From Bacillota bacterium (GTDB lineage: Bacteria > Bacillota_A > Clostridia > Lachnospirales > Lachnospiraceae): a DNA stretch of 59,178 nucleotides. The position numbers and the translations under genes are program-made. Below, piece by piece: positions 1-9,586 of this stretch. Numbering within the stretch: position 1 is the stretch's first letter; each line of letters begins with the position of its first letter. Where the stretch lies: the NCBI GenBank assembly GCA_023443925.1, contig JAEZSL010000237.1:1-59178 (forward strand), given 5' to 3'. The notes under the pieces were generated by a model. The model worked only from the letters and a program-made list of their open reading frames with translations, did not search any database and was not told the origin of the DNA.

Positions 1-923
1 TCACTTTATATAAAAATAAAAGCAAACCGGAATACGGATATTTAATCAGTTATTCCAGAAAAAATTATTATAATCTGGGGATAGCAGACTATACCATACC
101 AAAGGATTTTTCCCTTTCCTTTGACAATCCGGAGCTTTTGATGCGCTTTGGCCTGGTCTATAAAGGCGTTACGGAGTTTAAGCTGGGTGATAATCCGCCT
201 TCCTCCTTTTCACCTTCTTCTTTTTTTGTGATTGAGAAGGATTTAAAAGGCTCACAGTCCTGGAAAAAGGGTCAGCACTACCATGGAACAGAAATCACCA
301 TCCATGAACGTTATTTTACGGAAGTGATAGAGCCTAACTTTCCGGATATCCTGGATATTAACAGTCTTATCCGAAATTATACCTATACCTATCTGCCCCT
401 GGAGATCACGGATATTCTCCGCAGACTCCAGGGACTGGCATACGAGAATGCCCTAAATAGTATTTATCTGGAGGCTAAAATTCTTGAATGTATGGCCATA
501 TTAATCAATGTAATCCGAAAGCATCCGGATAATGCCTTTACCAACCAGATTGATTACGGGAACATTCATATCGGTCAATACAGAATCCTGAAATTAACCG
601 CTGCTGACATCCGTGCAATCAGTAAGGCACATGATCTGATTGCTGAGAATTACAGCTCTCCTCCCGGAATAAAAGTATTAAGCAAAATGGTATTTTTAAA
701 CGAACAGAAATTAAAGGCAGGCTTTAAAAAGCATTACCATATGTCCATCGGTGAATATACCATCCACGTCCGAATGACCGTGGCTGCCAATCTTTTATCC
801 ACCACTGATTTGAGCATTGAAGCAGTTTCAAAACAGGTGGGCTATGATTCTTCCTCCAATTTTTCCAAAATGTTCAAGAAGATTTACGGTAAAACACCTC
901 TACTGTTCCGGAAAACGAAATAA
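1..923 (+). CDS. AraC-family transcriptional regulator, 5' end outside window
   Basis: The reading frame is open from position 3, with no stop before the first internal ATG, so this is the 3' part of a longer gene cut by the window edge. The C-terminal ~100 residues are a two-helix-turn-helix AraC/XylS domain: the KVLSKMVFLNEQKLKAGFK stretch, then the typical SIEAVSKQVGYDSSSNFSKMFKK second HTH and a GKTPLLFRK ending. The upstream part is an AraC-type sensory region without a recognisable cupin motif. The gene converges on the GH123-like gene and their 3' ends overlap by 24 bp, so the two stop regions share DNA and no terminator separates them. Regulation of the neighbouring sugar genes is possible but not shown. 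Confidence 0.88.
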   Translation, partial: TLYKNKSKPEYGYLISYSRKNYYNLGIADYTIPKDFSLSFDNPELLMRFGLVYKGVTEFKLGDNPPSSFSPSSFFVIEKDLKGSQSWKKGQHYHGTEITIHERYFTEVIEPNFPDILDINSLIRNYTYTYLPLEITDILRRLQGLAYENALNSIYLEAKILECMAILINVIRKHPDNAFTNQIDYGNIHIGQYRILKLTAADIRAISKAHDLIAENYSSPPGIKVLSKMVFLNEQKLKAGFKKHYHMSIGEYTIHVRMTVAANLLSTTDLSIEAVSKQVGYDSSSNFSKMFKKIYGKTPLLFRKTK

Positions 924-2573
924 CCGTCTGTCTATTTCCTTATTGATCCGGTTACGCAACTGGAGCAGATACAGATCCGATTTCGGATAGCTGTGAAAGG
1001 TTAACGGTTCTGCAAGTTCTCCTTCCAGCAGCTCTAATACATAAGCTTTATCCGTAAGGGTTTCCAGCAGCTGACATGCCCGCAGATCATTCAGGGCTTC
1101 CTGATGCACCATCATACGGATGGATTCTTCCGGGTATCCGTCCGCTCCCGGATAAACAAGAAAGGAGTCACCCGAAGGAAAGCCGCCGCCTGCATCCGTT
1201 ACTTCATATGGGTTAATATGGGACAGGGAATACTGAGTATTATAAAAATTATATCCCCAATGCAGGATACCGGCAATGCCGTATTTGTATAACTGCAGGC
1301 CATAGATTCGGTTTCTTAAGGAAGGCATGGCAAAGTAACGGTTGCTTACCTTATAACCATGGCCTCCGCAGTAATAAGTCCATAAATCTTTGATACCATG
1401 CTCCAGAAAATCCACTGCCTCATTGACCTGGGGAATCGGATGGTCCACCAGTCCGTGACGGTAAAACTCATAACTGGATAGTGCGTCAATTATCGGAAAT
1501 CCTTTTAATAACTCCCCAACCGATTCTTTTGCCTGACGATAGGACTCCAGATCATTTTCACCTGGTTCATCCGACACATGGAAAAAGACCGCTTTGTCAA
1601 TTTCCCATTCTTTTAATTTCTCAATGAGCTGCGGAAGGAACTGGTGCAGAAATTTGGTATATTCCCCTGTTGCCGGTGTATGCCAGCCAAATAGCTTCTC
1701 CTCCCGTCCGTTCACATTACCCATAATTTTCGGCGGATGTTTTGCTCCCCACTGGGAAAACAGATGGCACATTTCATAATATTCGACGCCGCAGGTTTTA
1801 CATAACTCCACCCACCGCTTCAGGCGCTCAAACCCAAAGACATAGGTACCATCTTGTACCGTCACGTCAATCAGCTGAATGGTGGTCCGCTCTCCCCCTA
1901 CTGCAGTATCCAGGGCCGGAGTAAACAAAGGCGTCAGCATCATATTGCAGCCCCGCTTCACGTATTCCACAAAAAAGTTCTTAAGAATCCTCCAATGTTC
2001 CTCCGAAAAAACCGGTACCCGGTAATAATCTGCCAGACAATCTGCATGCATCCATTCCGTATGTATCAGCTTCTGCTTTGGTAAAGACATCTTATAAACC
2101 GTAATGGAGGCAGCCGCCGTACACAAAACCACCCCTTCCTTCTTAAGACTTATTGTAATGGGAAATGTACCGGACGGTGTGCTTTCCGTAATCTCAATGT
2201 CGATCCAGAGACTTTTCCATTTGCCGGGAGATAGATCGGTCTTACCATCCTTTAATTCCCTTAAGATATCCGGATAGAGACCGGAGGTCTTTTTCAGGTA
2301 GTTGTCATCGGTCTGTACACCACAAGCGGTTCCTGACGGAGCCAGTTCTACGCTTCTGATATGAATGTAATCCTTTAACGGCGACTCTACCGACACCTCC
2401 GCCGTAATCTTTAACGGAATCTCTCCGGTATAGGCAGCCTGGAAAGATACGGTTTCTCCCTTCAGGCCGCTTAATACCATACATTCCGGCTGATAGACCG
2501 GTTCTTCATCCGGAAATACCTTAACCAATGAACTTAACAGTTTCATTTCATATTTATCTCTTTTGCTGCTCAT
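900..2573 (-). CDS. DUF4091 / GH123-like glycoside hydrolase
   Basis: Cytoplasmic protein of 557 residues with no signal peptide. An N-terminal beta-sandwich (~1-165) precedes a TIM-barrel-like domain. The barrel carries the HVSDEP motif near residues 333-338; in GH123 beta-N-acetylgalactosaminidases an adjacent Asp-Glu pair is catalytic (substrate-assisted, via the N-acetyl group). The best start is the ATG at 2573, preceded by GCGAGG at good spacing. The longer frame from 2615 has no ribosome site and overlaps the upstream gene. It sits 17 bp downstream of a hexosamine kinase gene and is third in a galE-kinase-hydrolase operon, which supports release of HexNAc from imported glycans. The exact substrate is inference. 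Confidence 0.8.
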   Translation of the reverse strand: MSSKRDKYEMKLLSSLVKVFPDEEPVYQPECMVLSGLKGETVSFQAAYTGEIPLKITAEVSVESPLKDYIHIRSVELAPSGTACGVQTDDNYLKKTSGLYPDILRELKDGKTDLSPGKWKSLWIDIEITESTPSGTFPITISLKKEGVVLCTAAASITVYKMSLPKQKLIHTEWMHADCLADYYRVPVFSEEHWRILKNFFVEYVKRGCNMMLTPLFTPALDTAVGGERTTIQLIDVTVQDGTYVFGFERLKRWVELCKTCGVEYYEMCHLFSQWGAKHPPKIMGNVNGREEKLFGWHTPATGEYTKFLHQFLPQLIEKLKEWEIDKAVFFHVSDEPGENDLESYRQAKESVGELLKGFPIIDALSSYEFYRHGLVDHPIPQVNEAVDFLEHGIKDLWTYYCGGHGYKVSNRYFAMPSLRNRIYGLQLYKYGIAGILHWGYNFYNTQYSLSHINPYEVTDAGGGFPSGDSFLVYPGADGYPEESIRMMVHQEALNDLRACQLLETLTDKAYVLELLEGELAEPLTFHSYPKSDLYLLQLRNRINKEIDRRLFRFPEQ

Positions 2574-2590
2574 AATTGCCTCGCTTTCAT

Positions 2591-3706
2591 TTACCTGTAT
2601 CTCCTGGCATCCCAAACAATTTGTTTCGTTGTCTCCAGGTTCTTTTCCATATCCGCCGTCAGCTTTAACTGGTTTCTGGCTCTGTCCAGGTTATGTTTTT
2701 CTCTTTTAATCCGAAAGTAGCTGTCTCCGTTTAAATAATCTCCAAGAAACCTCATTCCGCATTCCAGGGTCATAAGTTTTGCCGAAAACGGCAAATATTC
2801 CAGTTCCGCTTCCGTCATGGAATTGCCGGCTGAGCTGATGAAACCACGTGTAAATCTTTCAAACAGATTGGTGTCCAGCCATACCTTTGACAAGTCTGCC
2901 TCATCCTCCACGGCAGTGGTAGCACCGGAACGGATGGCATCACCAAAGTCATAAAGTACCAGCCCCGGCATTACCGTATCCAAATCAATGACACATACCC
3001 CTTCGCCAGTCACATCATCAATCATAACGTTATTTAATTTTGTATCATTATGTGTAACGCAAAGAGAAAAGGCACCCTCCTTTAAAAGGGTTACTAGAAT
3101 CTTGGTATCGGCAGCCCGGTCCATTATAAACGCTATCTCTTCTTTTACTTCCTCTGCTCTTCCTTTTACATCCTTTCTGACGGCTTCCCGAAAATCCTCA
3201 TATCGCTTTTGTGTATTATGAAAATTCGGTATTGTTTCATGTAAACTCCCAACCGGAAAATCCGTCAGATGCTGCTGAAACTTTCCAAAGGCTCTTCCCG
3301 CATGATAAAAATGTTCCGGGTTCTCTACCAGCTGATAAGTCTGTGCTCCTTCAATAAAGAGATAACTTCTCCAATAATCTCCGGTTTTGCTTTTATAATA
3401 GCTTTTATCCTCCGTTGTCCGCACTAAATTCAGACTTTCCCGGTCCGGGTCGCCACCTTCTTCCATTACCTTCTTTCTGATATGGTTTGTTACATTTTCA
3501 ATATTCTCCATTAATTTTTTTGGTGTCTTAAAGATGCCGGTATTAATTCTCTGCAAAATATACCGCACCAGAGCACCATTGTTCTTTTTTATATAAACAA
3601 CATAAGTATTGTTTATATGGCCGAAGCCGTAAGGCTCTGCTTTTATAAAAGTACCATTATACTGAAAGCATTTTACAATATCCTGAAAATTATGCAAACT
3701 ATCCAT
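2591..3706 (-). CDS. nahK: N-acetylhexosamine 1-kinase-like phosphotransferase
   Basis: 371 residues with an APH/choline-kinase fold. An early GFGHINNTY loop matches the nucleotide-binding segment, VTHNDTKLNNVMID is the Brenner catalytic loop (catalytic Asp, metal-binding Asn), and VIDLDT is the DFG-equivalent metal site. Length and motif spacing match bifidobacterial NahK, which phosphorylates the anomeric hydroxyl of GlcNAc or GalNAc. The ATG at 3706 was chosen over an upstream TTG (3751); AGAAGGGA lies upstream at somewhat long spacing. The gene lies between galE and a GH123-like hydrolase, the expected context for salvage of HexNAc to sugar-1-phosphate. Other sugar 1-kinases of the family remain possible. 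Confidence 0.72.
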   Translation of the reverse strand: MDSLHNFQDIVKCFQYNGTFIKAEPYGFGHINNTYVVYIKKNNGALVRYILQRINTGIFKTPKKLMENIENVTNHIRKKVMEEGGDPDRESLNLVRTTEDKSYYKSKTGDYWRSYLFIEGAQTYQLVENPEHFYHAGRAFGKFQQHLTDFPVGSLHETIPNFHNTQKRYEDFREAVRKDVKGRAEEVKEEIAFIMDRAADTKILVTLLKEGAFSLCVTHNDTKLNNVMIDDVTGEGVCVIDLDTVMPGLVLYDFGDAIRSGATTAVEDEADLSKVWLDTNLFERFTRGFISSAGNSMTEAELEYLPFSAKLMTLECGMRFLGDYLNGDSYFRIKREKHNLDRARNQLKLTADMEKNLETTKQIVWDARRYR

Positions 3707-3835
3707 CTTACTATTACATTCCCTTCTTTTGGTATATTTTCCATGTATCAAGTTTAAAAGGCCTATTGTGTGTTTAGAATGAATCCATAAAAAATTGGCT
3801 GAGTAATTTTTAACACCCGCAGCTAACTATTTTCA

Positions 3836-4855
3836 TTACAGCATTTTCTCATATCCGTTAGGATTTTTACTCTGCCAGTTCCAGGAATCCCTGCACATGT
3901 CCTCAATTCCTAATATGGTTTCAAACCCCAGTTCCCGTTTTGCTTTCGCCGTATCGGCATAACAGGAAGCTATATCTCCCGGACGTCTCTGTGTAAGTTT
4001 ATAAGGTATATTCCTTCCGCTTGCCTTTGCATAAGCTTCAATCATTTCTAATACGCTAAATCCTCTTCCGGTACCAAGGTTATAGGCTTCGATTCCAGGA
4101 TTTGTATCCAGTTTTTGAAGGGCAAGTATATGACCCTTGGCCAGATCGGTTACATGAATATAATCCCTTACCCCCGTACCGTCCTTAGTCTCATAGTCAT
4201 TCCCATATACATTGAGAAACTGAAGCTTACCCCCGGCTACCTGTGCAATATATGGCACCAGATTATTGGGAATTCCTTTGGGGTCCTCACCGATAAGCCC
4301 GCTTATATGGGCACCGACAGGATTAAAATAACGGAGTAAAGCAATATTCCAGCTATTATCCGACCGGTATAGATCTCTTAATATATCTTCAATCATAAGT
4401 TTTGTTCTGCCATAAGGGTTTGTCACGCTAAGGGGAAAATCCTCAGAAATCGGAACTCTGTGGGGATTACCGTAGACCGTAGCCGATGAACTGAAAACCA
4501 GCTTCTTCACCTGGTACTGCTTCATAATCTCACATAAATTAAGTGTACTTTGCAGATTATTGCTATAGTACCTTAAGGGAATTGTTACGGATTCTCCTAC
4601 GGCTTTCAGCCCGGCAAAATGTATAACAGAATCAATTTGGTTCTCTCTGAAAATTCTCTCCACAGCATCTTTTTCCTGCAGATCTGCCTGGTAAAACTTC
4701 AGGTTCTTACCCGTTATATTCCTTACCCTGTTTATAGCTTCTTCACTGCTGTTTACAAAGTTATCAACTGCTACGATCTCGTAATCCGTCTGCAGCAGTT
4801 CTACTAAAGTGTGGCTGCCGATATACCCAGCCCCTCCTGTAATTAATACGGCCAT
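3836..4855 (-). CDS. galE: UDP-glucose/UDP-HexNAc 4-epimerase
   Basis: 339 residues, the usual GalE length. The NAD-binding GGAGYIGSH motif is at the N-terminus, SSSATVYGN supplies the catalytic Ser/Thr, and YGRTK is the YxxxK dyad. GalE interconverts UDP-Glc and UDP-Gal in the cytoplasm; enzymes with a roomy pocket also act on UDP-GlcNAc and UDP-GalNAc. It is the promoter-proximal gene of a three-gene minus-strand operon, about 130 bp before the hexosamine kinase. That context favours a HexNAc role, but the pocket residues were not resolved by eye. A divergent cupin-AraC regulator starts 205 bp away and is the likely regulator. Confidence 0.93.
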   Translation of the reverse strand: MAVLITGGAGYIGSHTLVELLQTDYEIVAVDNFVNSSEEAINRVRNITGKNLKFYQADLQEKDAVERIFRENQIDSVIHFAGLKAVGESVTIPLRYYSNNLQSTLNLCEIMKQYQVKKLVFSSSATVYGNPHRVPISEDFPLSVTNPYGRTKLMIEDILRDLYRSDNSWNIALLRYFNPVGAHISGLIGEDPKGIPNNLVPYIAQVAGGKLQFLNVYGNDYETKDGTGVRDYIHVTDLAKGHILALQKLDTNPGIEAYNLGTGRGFSVLEMIEAYAKASGRNIPYKLTQRRPGDIASCYADTAKAKRELGFETILGIEDMCRDSWNWQSKNPNGYEKML

Positions 4856-5060
4856 ATCAAAACCTCCGTTAAATTATTTATTCTGCTTTCTTGAAGTAAA
4901 TTTACTGGTCTGCTATAATAAATTATATTTCTTTGGTTCCATGAATTCTTTGTTTAAAAAGCCTATCATTTTGTACTTTTAGCCTTATAAAAATGACAGG
5001 AAAAGCATACTGTATTAACAAAAAGCGAGGCCGCTTCCATTACATTTACCGGGTGATTTT

Positions 5061-5945
5061 ATGAACTATGTGAGAACAGCACTTACAGAAGAAATTACAA
5101 TAAATGATATTGTAACAATACATTACTTTGAGTTTGCCAAGGATTATATTTATGAAGGAGAATCCCATAACTTTTGGGAATTCGTCTATGTAGATAAAGG
5201 GGAAGTTGAAATCATGGCTGATACCGAAGGGTACAAACTGAGACAGGGAGAGGTGATCTTCCATAAGCCAAACGAATTTCACAATCTCTGGGCAAATGGA
5301 AAAACTGCTCCCAATTTAATTGTTATTTCTTTTTATTGTACTTCTGCTGCTATGTCTTTTTTTGAGAATAAGATATTGTCGATTGGTGACAGTGAAAGGC
5401 AGCTGCTGGCCAAAATAAAAAAAGAAGCGGAAGGTGCCTTTTCCTCTGCCCTTAATATTTCTACGCTGGAAAAGCTGGAAAGACGGAATATGACTCCCTT
5501 TGGAGGCGAGCAGCTGATTAAGCTGTACTTAGAGATGTTTCTTATATATCTGATTCGAAAGGACGCCCGTATTACAAATGAAATAAGGCTCTCCTCTGCC
5601 GTTAAGGAGCGTTCCGAGGAAAATACCGTTAATAAGGTTAAAACCTTTCTTCAGAATAAGCTTTATGATACTGTAACTTTTGAGGATGTGTGTAAATTTG
5701 CCCATATGAGTAAGACAAATTTGAAAATTGCATTTAAAAACAGAGCGGGTACCGGTGTTATCGAATATTATAAACTTTTAAAGGTAGAAGAAGCCAAAAG
5801 GCTTATGCGGGAAGAAGAATTAAACTTTACCGAGATTTCTGAAAAGCTTGGCTATTCATCCGTTCACTATTTTTCCAGGCATTTTAAAAAAGTTACGGGA
5901 ATGACTCCCACAGAATATATCTGTTCTGTAAAGGCAATTAACTGA
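5061..5945 (+). CDS. AraC-family regulator with N-terminal cupin
   Basis: 294 residues. The N-terminal cupin covers ~1-110: HNFWEFVYVDKGEVEI and LRQGEVIFHKPNEFHNL are the two cupin motifs that usually bind a sugar effector. A linker follows, then a C-terminal AraC double HTH (~195-290) with a typical YSSVHYFSRHFKKVTGMTP second helix. It is transcribed divergently from galE, so it most likely controls the galE-kinase-GH123 operon and possibly itself through the 205-bp shared spacer. A GGGTGAT ribosome site precedes the ATG. Confidence 0.9.
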   Translation: MNYVRTALTEEITINDIVTIHYFEFAKDYIYEGESHNFWEFVYVDKGEVEIMADTEGYKLRQGEVIFHKPNEFHNLWANGKTAPNLIVISFYCTSAAMSFFENKILSIGDSERQLLAKIKKEAEGAFSSALNISTLEKLERRNMTPFGGEQLIKLYLEMFLIYLIRKDARITNEIRLSSAVKERSEENTVNKVKTFLQNKLYDTVTFEDVCKFAHMSKTNLKIAFKNRAGTGVIEYYKLLKVEEAKRLMREEELNFTEISEKLGYSSVHYFSRHFKKVTGMTPTEYICSVKAIN

Positions 5946-6063
5946 AGAAATCCGGACAAAGTGCATTTTGGCTCCAAGGTAAATGCTTGTCAAATCTTTA
6001 TCACAAAAACCAGCCAGCTACATACTATATATCAAACTGTTCTGGATGTAATAAGGAGATAAT

Positions 6064-6606
6064 GTGGAATTTCAAGACAGCAGGTCTTATCTTAACCTGC
6101 AAATCGCACTGGAAAATGAATTAAGAACGAATGCACTCTATGGCCTCTACCGGAAACGGTCGGATCAGGAGGTGCTATTGGAAATCAGCGGTGTTTTTGA
6201 GACTCTCTCCAGAAACGCACAGTATATAGGTGAAAGATTACGCCGGATACTAAATGACGGAGATACCAGTACATTTCAAAATCTAGTAGATGCAGCTAAT
6301 CGAGAAAGCTTCGTCGCAAATAATATATATAATGAATTTTCCCACGTTGCTACCGAAGAAGGTTATAATGACCTGGCTTCCTTATTCAATGGCATCGCCA
6401 ATATAAAACTGAATCATTACAGTACGTTACAAACTATTGTGGAGGATATGGAAGCTAACCAGCTATTCTGCAAAGAACGGGAAAATCTATGGATCTGCAT
6501 CGGGTGCGGCAATATTATAAGCGGTATATGCGCTCCCCAAATATGCCCTATATGTGGTTATCCTCAGGGCTTCTACGAGGTTTACGGCTGTTATAACAGA
6601 GAATAG
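6064..6606 (+). CDS. Rubrerythrin-like protein with degenerate diiron site
   Basis: 180 residues from a GTG start preceded by AAGGAGAT at ideal spacing. A four-helix ferritin-like region (~8-130) is followed by a rubredoxin-type zinc/iron ribbon with C145xxC148 and C161xxC164. In active rubrerythrins helices B and D each carry ExxH ligands. Here the matching positions read NAQY (51-54) and KLNH (115-118), so both glutamates and one histidine are absent. Some acidic residues remain in helices A and C. The protein may keep the electron-transfer ribbon but not the peroxidase centre. It is a single gene with its own ribosome site, and no redox partner is adjacent. Confidence 0.78.
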   Translation: MEFQDSRSYLNLQIALENELRTNALYGLYRKRSDQEVLLEISGVFETLSRNAQYIGERLRRILNDGDTSTFQNLVDAANRESFVANNIYNEFSHVATEEGYNDLASLFNGIANIKLNHYSTLQTIVEDMEANQLFCKERENLWICIGCGNIISGICAPQICPICGYPQGFYEVYGCYNRE

Positions 6607-6655
6607 GAAAAGTCGAACAAGATCCACCCCACCTCTAAAATACTTAGACAAAAAT

Positions 6656-6705
6656 ACATCTCCAAATGTTGAATTTATTCTTCGTTGTTTAACATTTGGA
6701 GGTGT
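6656..6705. other. Inverted repeat between convergent genes
   Basis: ACATCTCCAAATGTT (6656-6670) and AACATTTGGAGGTGT (6691-6705) form a 15-bp stem with one G-T type mismatch and a 20-base loop. No T-run follows on either strand, so it is not a clear intrinsic terminator. It lies between the convergent rubrerythrin-like and GH43-like genes. It could be a decayed insertion end or a weak terminator. Confidence 0.45.
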
Positions 6706-6827
6706 ATAGATAAACGCTATGAAATTAAATATACTGCTTCAGCAGTTATTAATAATATGATTTATATCTGCTTTATTTATAATACCAAAAAGACTAGAAT
6801 TACATTAGGCTCTCAATAAAATATTAT

Positions 6828-7745
6828 TTAAATTTGATCCGGATTCTCCTTAATATAAGGTACCTCATTGGCAAACCCTACCTCAACCTTGGACAGATAC
6901 CATGATTTTCCGTTATCGTTATTCCCCTGATAAAACAGATAAACCCTGTCGTCATCATCTACAAAAACAAAAGGATGACCGGACTCAGATTCATTCCAGC
7001 TGCCCGGAGCTCCATTTTTCAGGAAAGGTTTATCCGACAAACGTTTAAAATGAACACCATCCTCACTGACGGCTACACCAACTTGCTGGGGACAGTTATT
7101 ATAAGCACCTGCATAAAACATATATACTTTATTAAATCTAGTCATGGTTGCCGCAGCCTCAATGCATTTTTGTTCCCAGTCCAGTTCAGGAAAAAGAATA
7201 CTTTCTGTACAGCACTGTTTCCAGCTTTCCCGGCTGAATACCCCGTCCAGCGGGCACTTACTGACTCCCTGCATCTGAATTATACCCTCGGGGTCACGGG
7301 TTGCAAAATACAGATATAATTCATTGTTAAAAATAGTAACATCCGCATCAATTGCCCTGCCGTTATTCCATTTACCCTGAGCTCGGATGATGGGATTTGT
7401 AACATTTCGCTTAAAATGAATACCATCTGCGGAAGATGCGTGGCATATGGCATCTTCTTCAAAGCTGCCGTATGTCTGATAGAATAGATGTATTTTTCCG
7501 TCATATACCATTGCTCCAGGTGCACAGATCCCGGAAGCTTCTATTTCACCTTCCGGTTCCAGATCCGTTATTTTCTTCCATTCCACCAGGTCCGTACTGT
7601 GTGCGATACCGATTCCCCACGCACCCCAGCCGTCTTTTGTTCTGTCACAATTGGAATAGTACATAAAATATTGGTCTTGAAAACGAACCACTGCCGGATC
7701 TTTTGCGATACTAGCTCCTTTGGAACTGTCTGTAAATAACATCAT
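6828..7745 (-). CDS. GH43-like five-bladed beta-propeller glycosidase
   Basis: 305 residues from the ATG at 7745, which follows AAGGAAGG; a longer in-frame extension upstream lacks a ribosome site. Repeated blade motifs fit the GH43/GH32/GH62/GH130-like propeller class: AKDPAVVRFQDQYFMYYS with a DP near the start, GIAHSTDLVEWKK, AIDADVTIFNNELYLYFAT and GHPFVFVDDDDRVYLFYQG. There is no signal peptide, so it acts on imported oligosaccharides. It follows the sugar-binding lipoprotein gene across a terminator-like hairpin, so it is the last gene of the LacI-flanked ABC operon, probably at reduced expression. The glycosidic bond cut is not predictable here. Confidence 0.78.
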   Translation of the reverse strand: MMLFTDSSKGASIAKDPAVVRFQDQYFMYYSNCDRTKDGWGAWGIGIAHSTDLVEWKKITDLEPEGEIEASGICAPGAMVYDGKIHLFYQTYGSFEEDAICHASSADGIHFKRNVTNPIIRAQGKWNNGRAIDADVTIFNNELYLYFATRDPEGIIQMQGVSKCPLDGVFSRESWKQCCTESILFPELDWEQKCIEAAATMTRFNKVYMFYAGAYNNCPQQVGVAVSEDGVHFKRLSDKPFLKNGAPGSWNESESGHPFVFVDDDDRVYLFYQGNNDNGKSWYLSKVEVGFANEVPYIKENPDQI

Positions 7746-7779
7746 ATTATTTTCCTTCCTTATCTGGTTTGTAATAAAA

Positions 7780-7849
7780 GGGGCTGCAGCAAAATTCATA
7801 GACTATCCTGCCTTGGAGGGAATATGGTTTATATTTTTGCAGCAGCCCC
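7780..7849 (-). terminator. Long-loop hairpin between lipoprotein and GH43 genes
   Basis: GGGGCTGCAGCAAAA (7780-7794) pairs with TTTTGCAGCAGCCCC (7835-7849) with one mismatch across a 40-base loop. On the minus strand the stem is followed by TTTTAT. It lies between the binding-protein stop and the GH43 ribosome site, so it probably terminates part of the transcripts or protects the upstream mRNA end. Confidence 0.7.
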
Positions 7850-7875
7850 CATTCGTTTCCATGCTTTTTAATCAA

Positions 7876-9519
7876 TTATTGGTGTTCCCGGGCATATATC
7901 TCGTTTGCCTCTTTTGTCATCTCTTCACCGCCGTTGGCATACCATTTCTCAACCATTTCATCAAAATAATTAAGTGGTTTATCTCCGGTAATTATATTTA
8001 TGTAACCCTCATTTAAAATCTTATCCAGTTCTGCACCATATTTTGCCTTGGATTCCGGTGTCTTAAAGATAACGCTGACATAACCGTCGTTCTTATCTTT
8101 AAATTCTTCATTTGCCCAGGCAAACTGCTGAGCATATGCCACTTCCTGATATTCCAGGTTTCCGCCTTCTTCGATAAAAGCAAAGGTGTTTGCAGCACCT
8201 TTCGCACTTAAAAACGGATTCAGAGAATCTGCTTTTAGTGCATCGCCAATGGCTACATAGGCAGGTTTTCCTTTAAAATCAACAATTTCAGAATATTTTC
8301 CCAGGGTTCCGCGGTTTACTTCAACGGACCGTTCAACCGTACTGCAATTCAGATCATCAATGATTTCCAATAAACGGCCGAATCTCTCCTGATCTTTCAC
8401 TAACGAAACCGAAAAAACTGTTCTCAGTTTTCTAAAATCCGCTTTATCCGTACCTTTAAAACCATCCGGTCCTTCCGGAGCATAGCCCATAGCATAAGTG
8501 CCGGTATTTCCGGAGTTCTTCCATTGTGCAGTCATTTCACCGATGGCGGTTCCGTTTTCTTCCTGTGTCATATCCGGCAGCCAGTGATAGAAGGCACCCA
8601 TATTGGTGAAGCCGATACGGTTGTTTAAAAATTTATGTGTGATTGCCCAATATCCGCCTTCGTTTTCACCTGTCAAAAACTCAGGATCTATTACACCGTC
8701 GGCATACCATTTATGTAATAATTCCAAAGCCTGTTTCATCTCCGGTTTTACATCGCCATATACAACTTTGCCCTCTTCATCCAGAAGCCATTTGCCTCTG
8801 TAACTGCCAAAAGCACCATAAATTGGACGGATTCCGGTTTCGGACAGACCGTAGGTATCATTTTTACCATTACCGTCGGGATCTTCCTTGGCAAACTTAT
8901 ATAGTGCGGTTTCGTATTCCGCAAGAGTTTTTGGAAGGTCGTTAATTCCTACATTTTTCAGCCAGTCTGTTCTCCAAACTACCGGTGTTGCAATGGTGTC
9001 ATACTTTCGGAAACAGGGAATGCTGTACATTAGGTTACCGTCAAATTTTGAAATCTGCCAGGCGGAAGGATCTGCCTGATCTATGTACTTAGATAGATTC
9101 GGTGCATGCTCTCTGAAAAATTCTTCGCTCCAGCCGCCTATGATACCATCCTTATAAAACTTATTCATATCAACCATCTGCATGACATCTGGAATATCAT
9201 CGGAAGCAATCATAAGATTGATCTGATCTCCTGCGGATGCCGTTTCCACATACTCCAGATTAAATTCCGCATTGTATTCCTGCTCCCATCGTTCCACCAT
9301 CTCCGGAGTATCATCCCAGGGTCCGAAATTATGCATGACCATACTGTAGGCAAAGTGTTTGTCAGCTTCTGACGAACCGGATGCAGTTGGCTCCCCCGTT
9401 TCCGTCCCCGGTGTGTTTACCACATCCGTACTGCCTTTTTCCTTATTGCCGCAGCCGCTTAACAACGCAGCACCTAACACCATAGCCATAAATAAACAAA
9501 TAACCTTCTTTCTTCTCAT
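7876..9519 (-). CDS. Sugar ABC transporter substrate-binding lipoprotein
   Basis: 547 residues. The signal peptide ends in the lipobox LLSGC with Cys23 as the lipidation site. A Gly/Ser/Thr-rich tether follows, then a large type-1 solute-binding protein domain of the LplA/YtcQ style common in Lachnospiraceae (NLMIASDDIPDVMQMVD near 105-120). It should sit on the outer face of the membrane and deliver an oligosaccharide to the two permeases encoded just upstream. No ATPase gene is present in the locus, as usual for this family, which shares an MsmX-type ATPase. The gene is separated from permease 2 by a 113-bp spacer holding a short direct repeat. Confidence 0.92.
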   Translation of the reverse strand: MRRKKVICLFMAMVLGAALLSGCGNKEKGSTDVVNTPGTETGEPTASGSSEADKHFAYSMVMHNFGPWDDTPEMVERWEQEYNAEFNLEYVETASAGDQINLMIASDDIPDVMQMVDMNKFYKDGIIGGWSEEFFREHAPNLSKYIDQADPSAWQISKFDGNLMYSIPCFRKYDTIATPVVWRTDWLKNVGINDLPKTLAEYETALYKFAKEDPDGNGKNDTYGLSETGIRPIYGAFGSYRGKWLLDEEGKVVYGDVKPEMKQALELLHKWYADGVIDPEFLTGENEGGYWAITHKFLNNRIGFTNMGAFYHWLPDMTQEENGTAIGEMTAQWKNSGNTGTYAMGYAPEGPDGFKGTDKADFRKLRTVFSVSLVKDQERFGRLLEIIDDLNCSTVERSVEVNRGTLGKYSEIVDFKGKPAYVAIGDALKADSLNPFLSAKGAANTFAFIEEGGNLEYQEVAYAQQFAWANEEFKDKNDGYVSVIFKTPESKAKYGAELDKILNEGYINIITGDKPLNYFDEMVEKWYANGGEEMTKEANEIYAREHQ

Positions 9520-9586
9520 AAAATTACCTCTCTTCTTTTATTTCAACGCTTTCGCGCTGTTAACCCAATAATCGGATATTCCAGGC

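Noticed and set aside
6656..6828. Insertion-sequence remnant between rubrerythrin-like and GH43-like genes
   Set aside because: A 15-bp inverted repeat and a short start-less frame exist, but no transposase similarity or target-site duplication could be seen.
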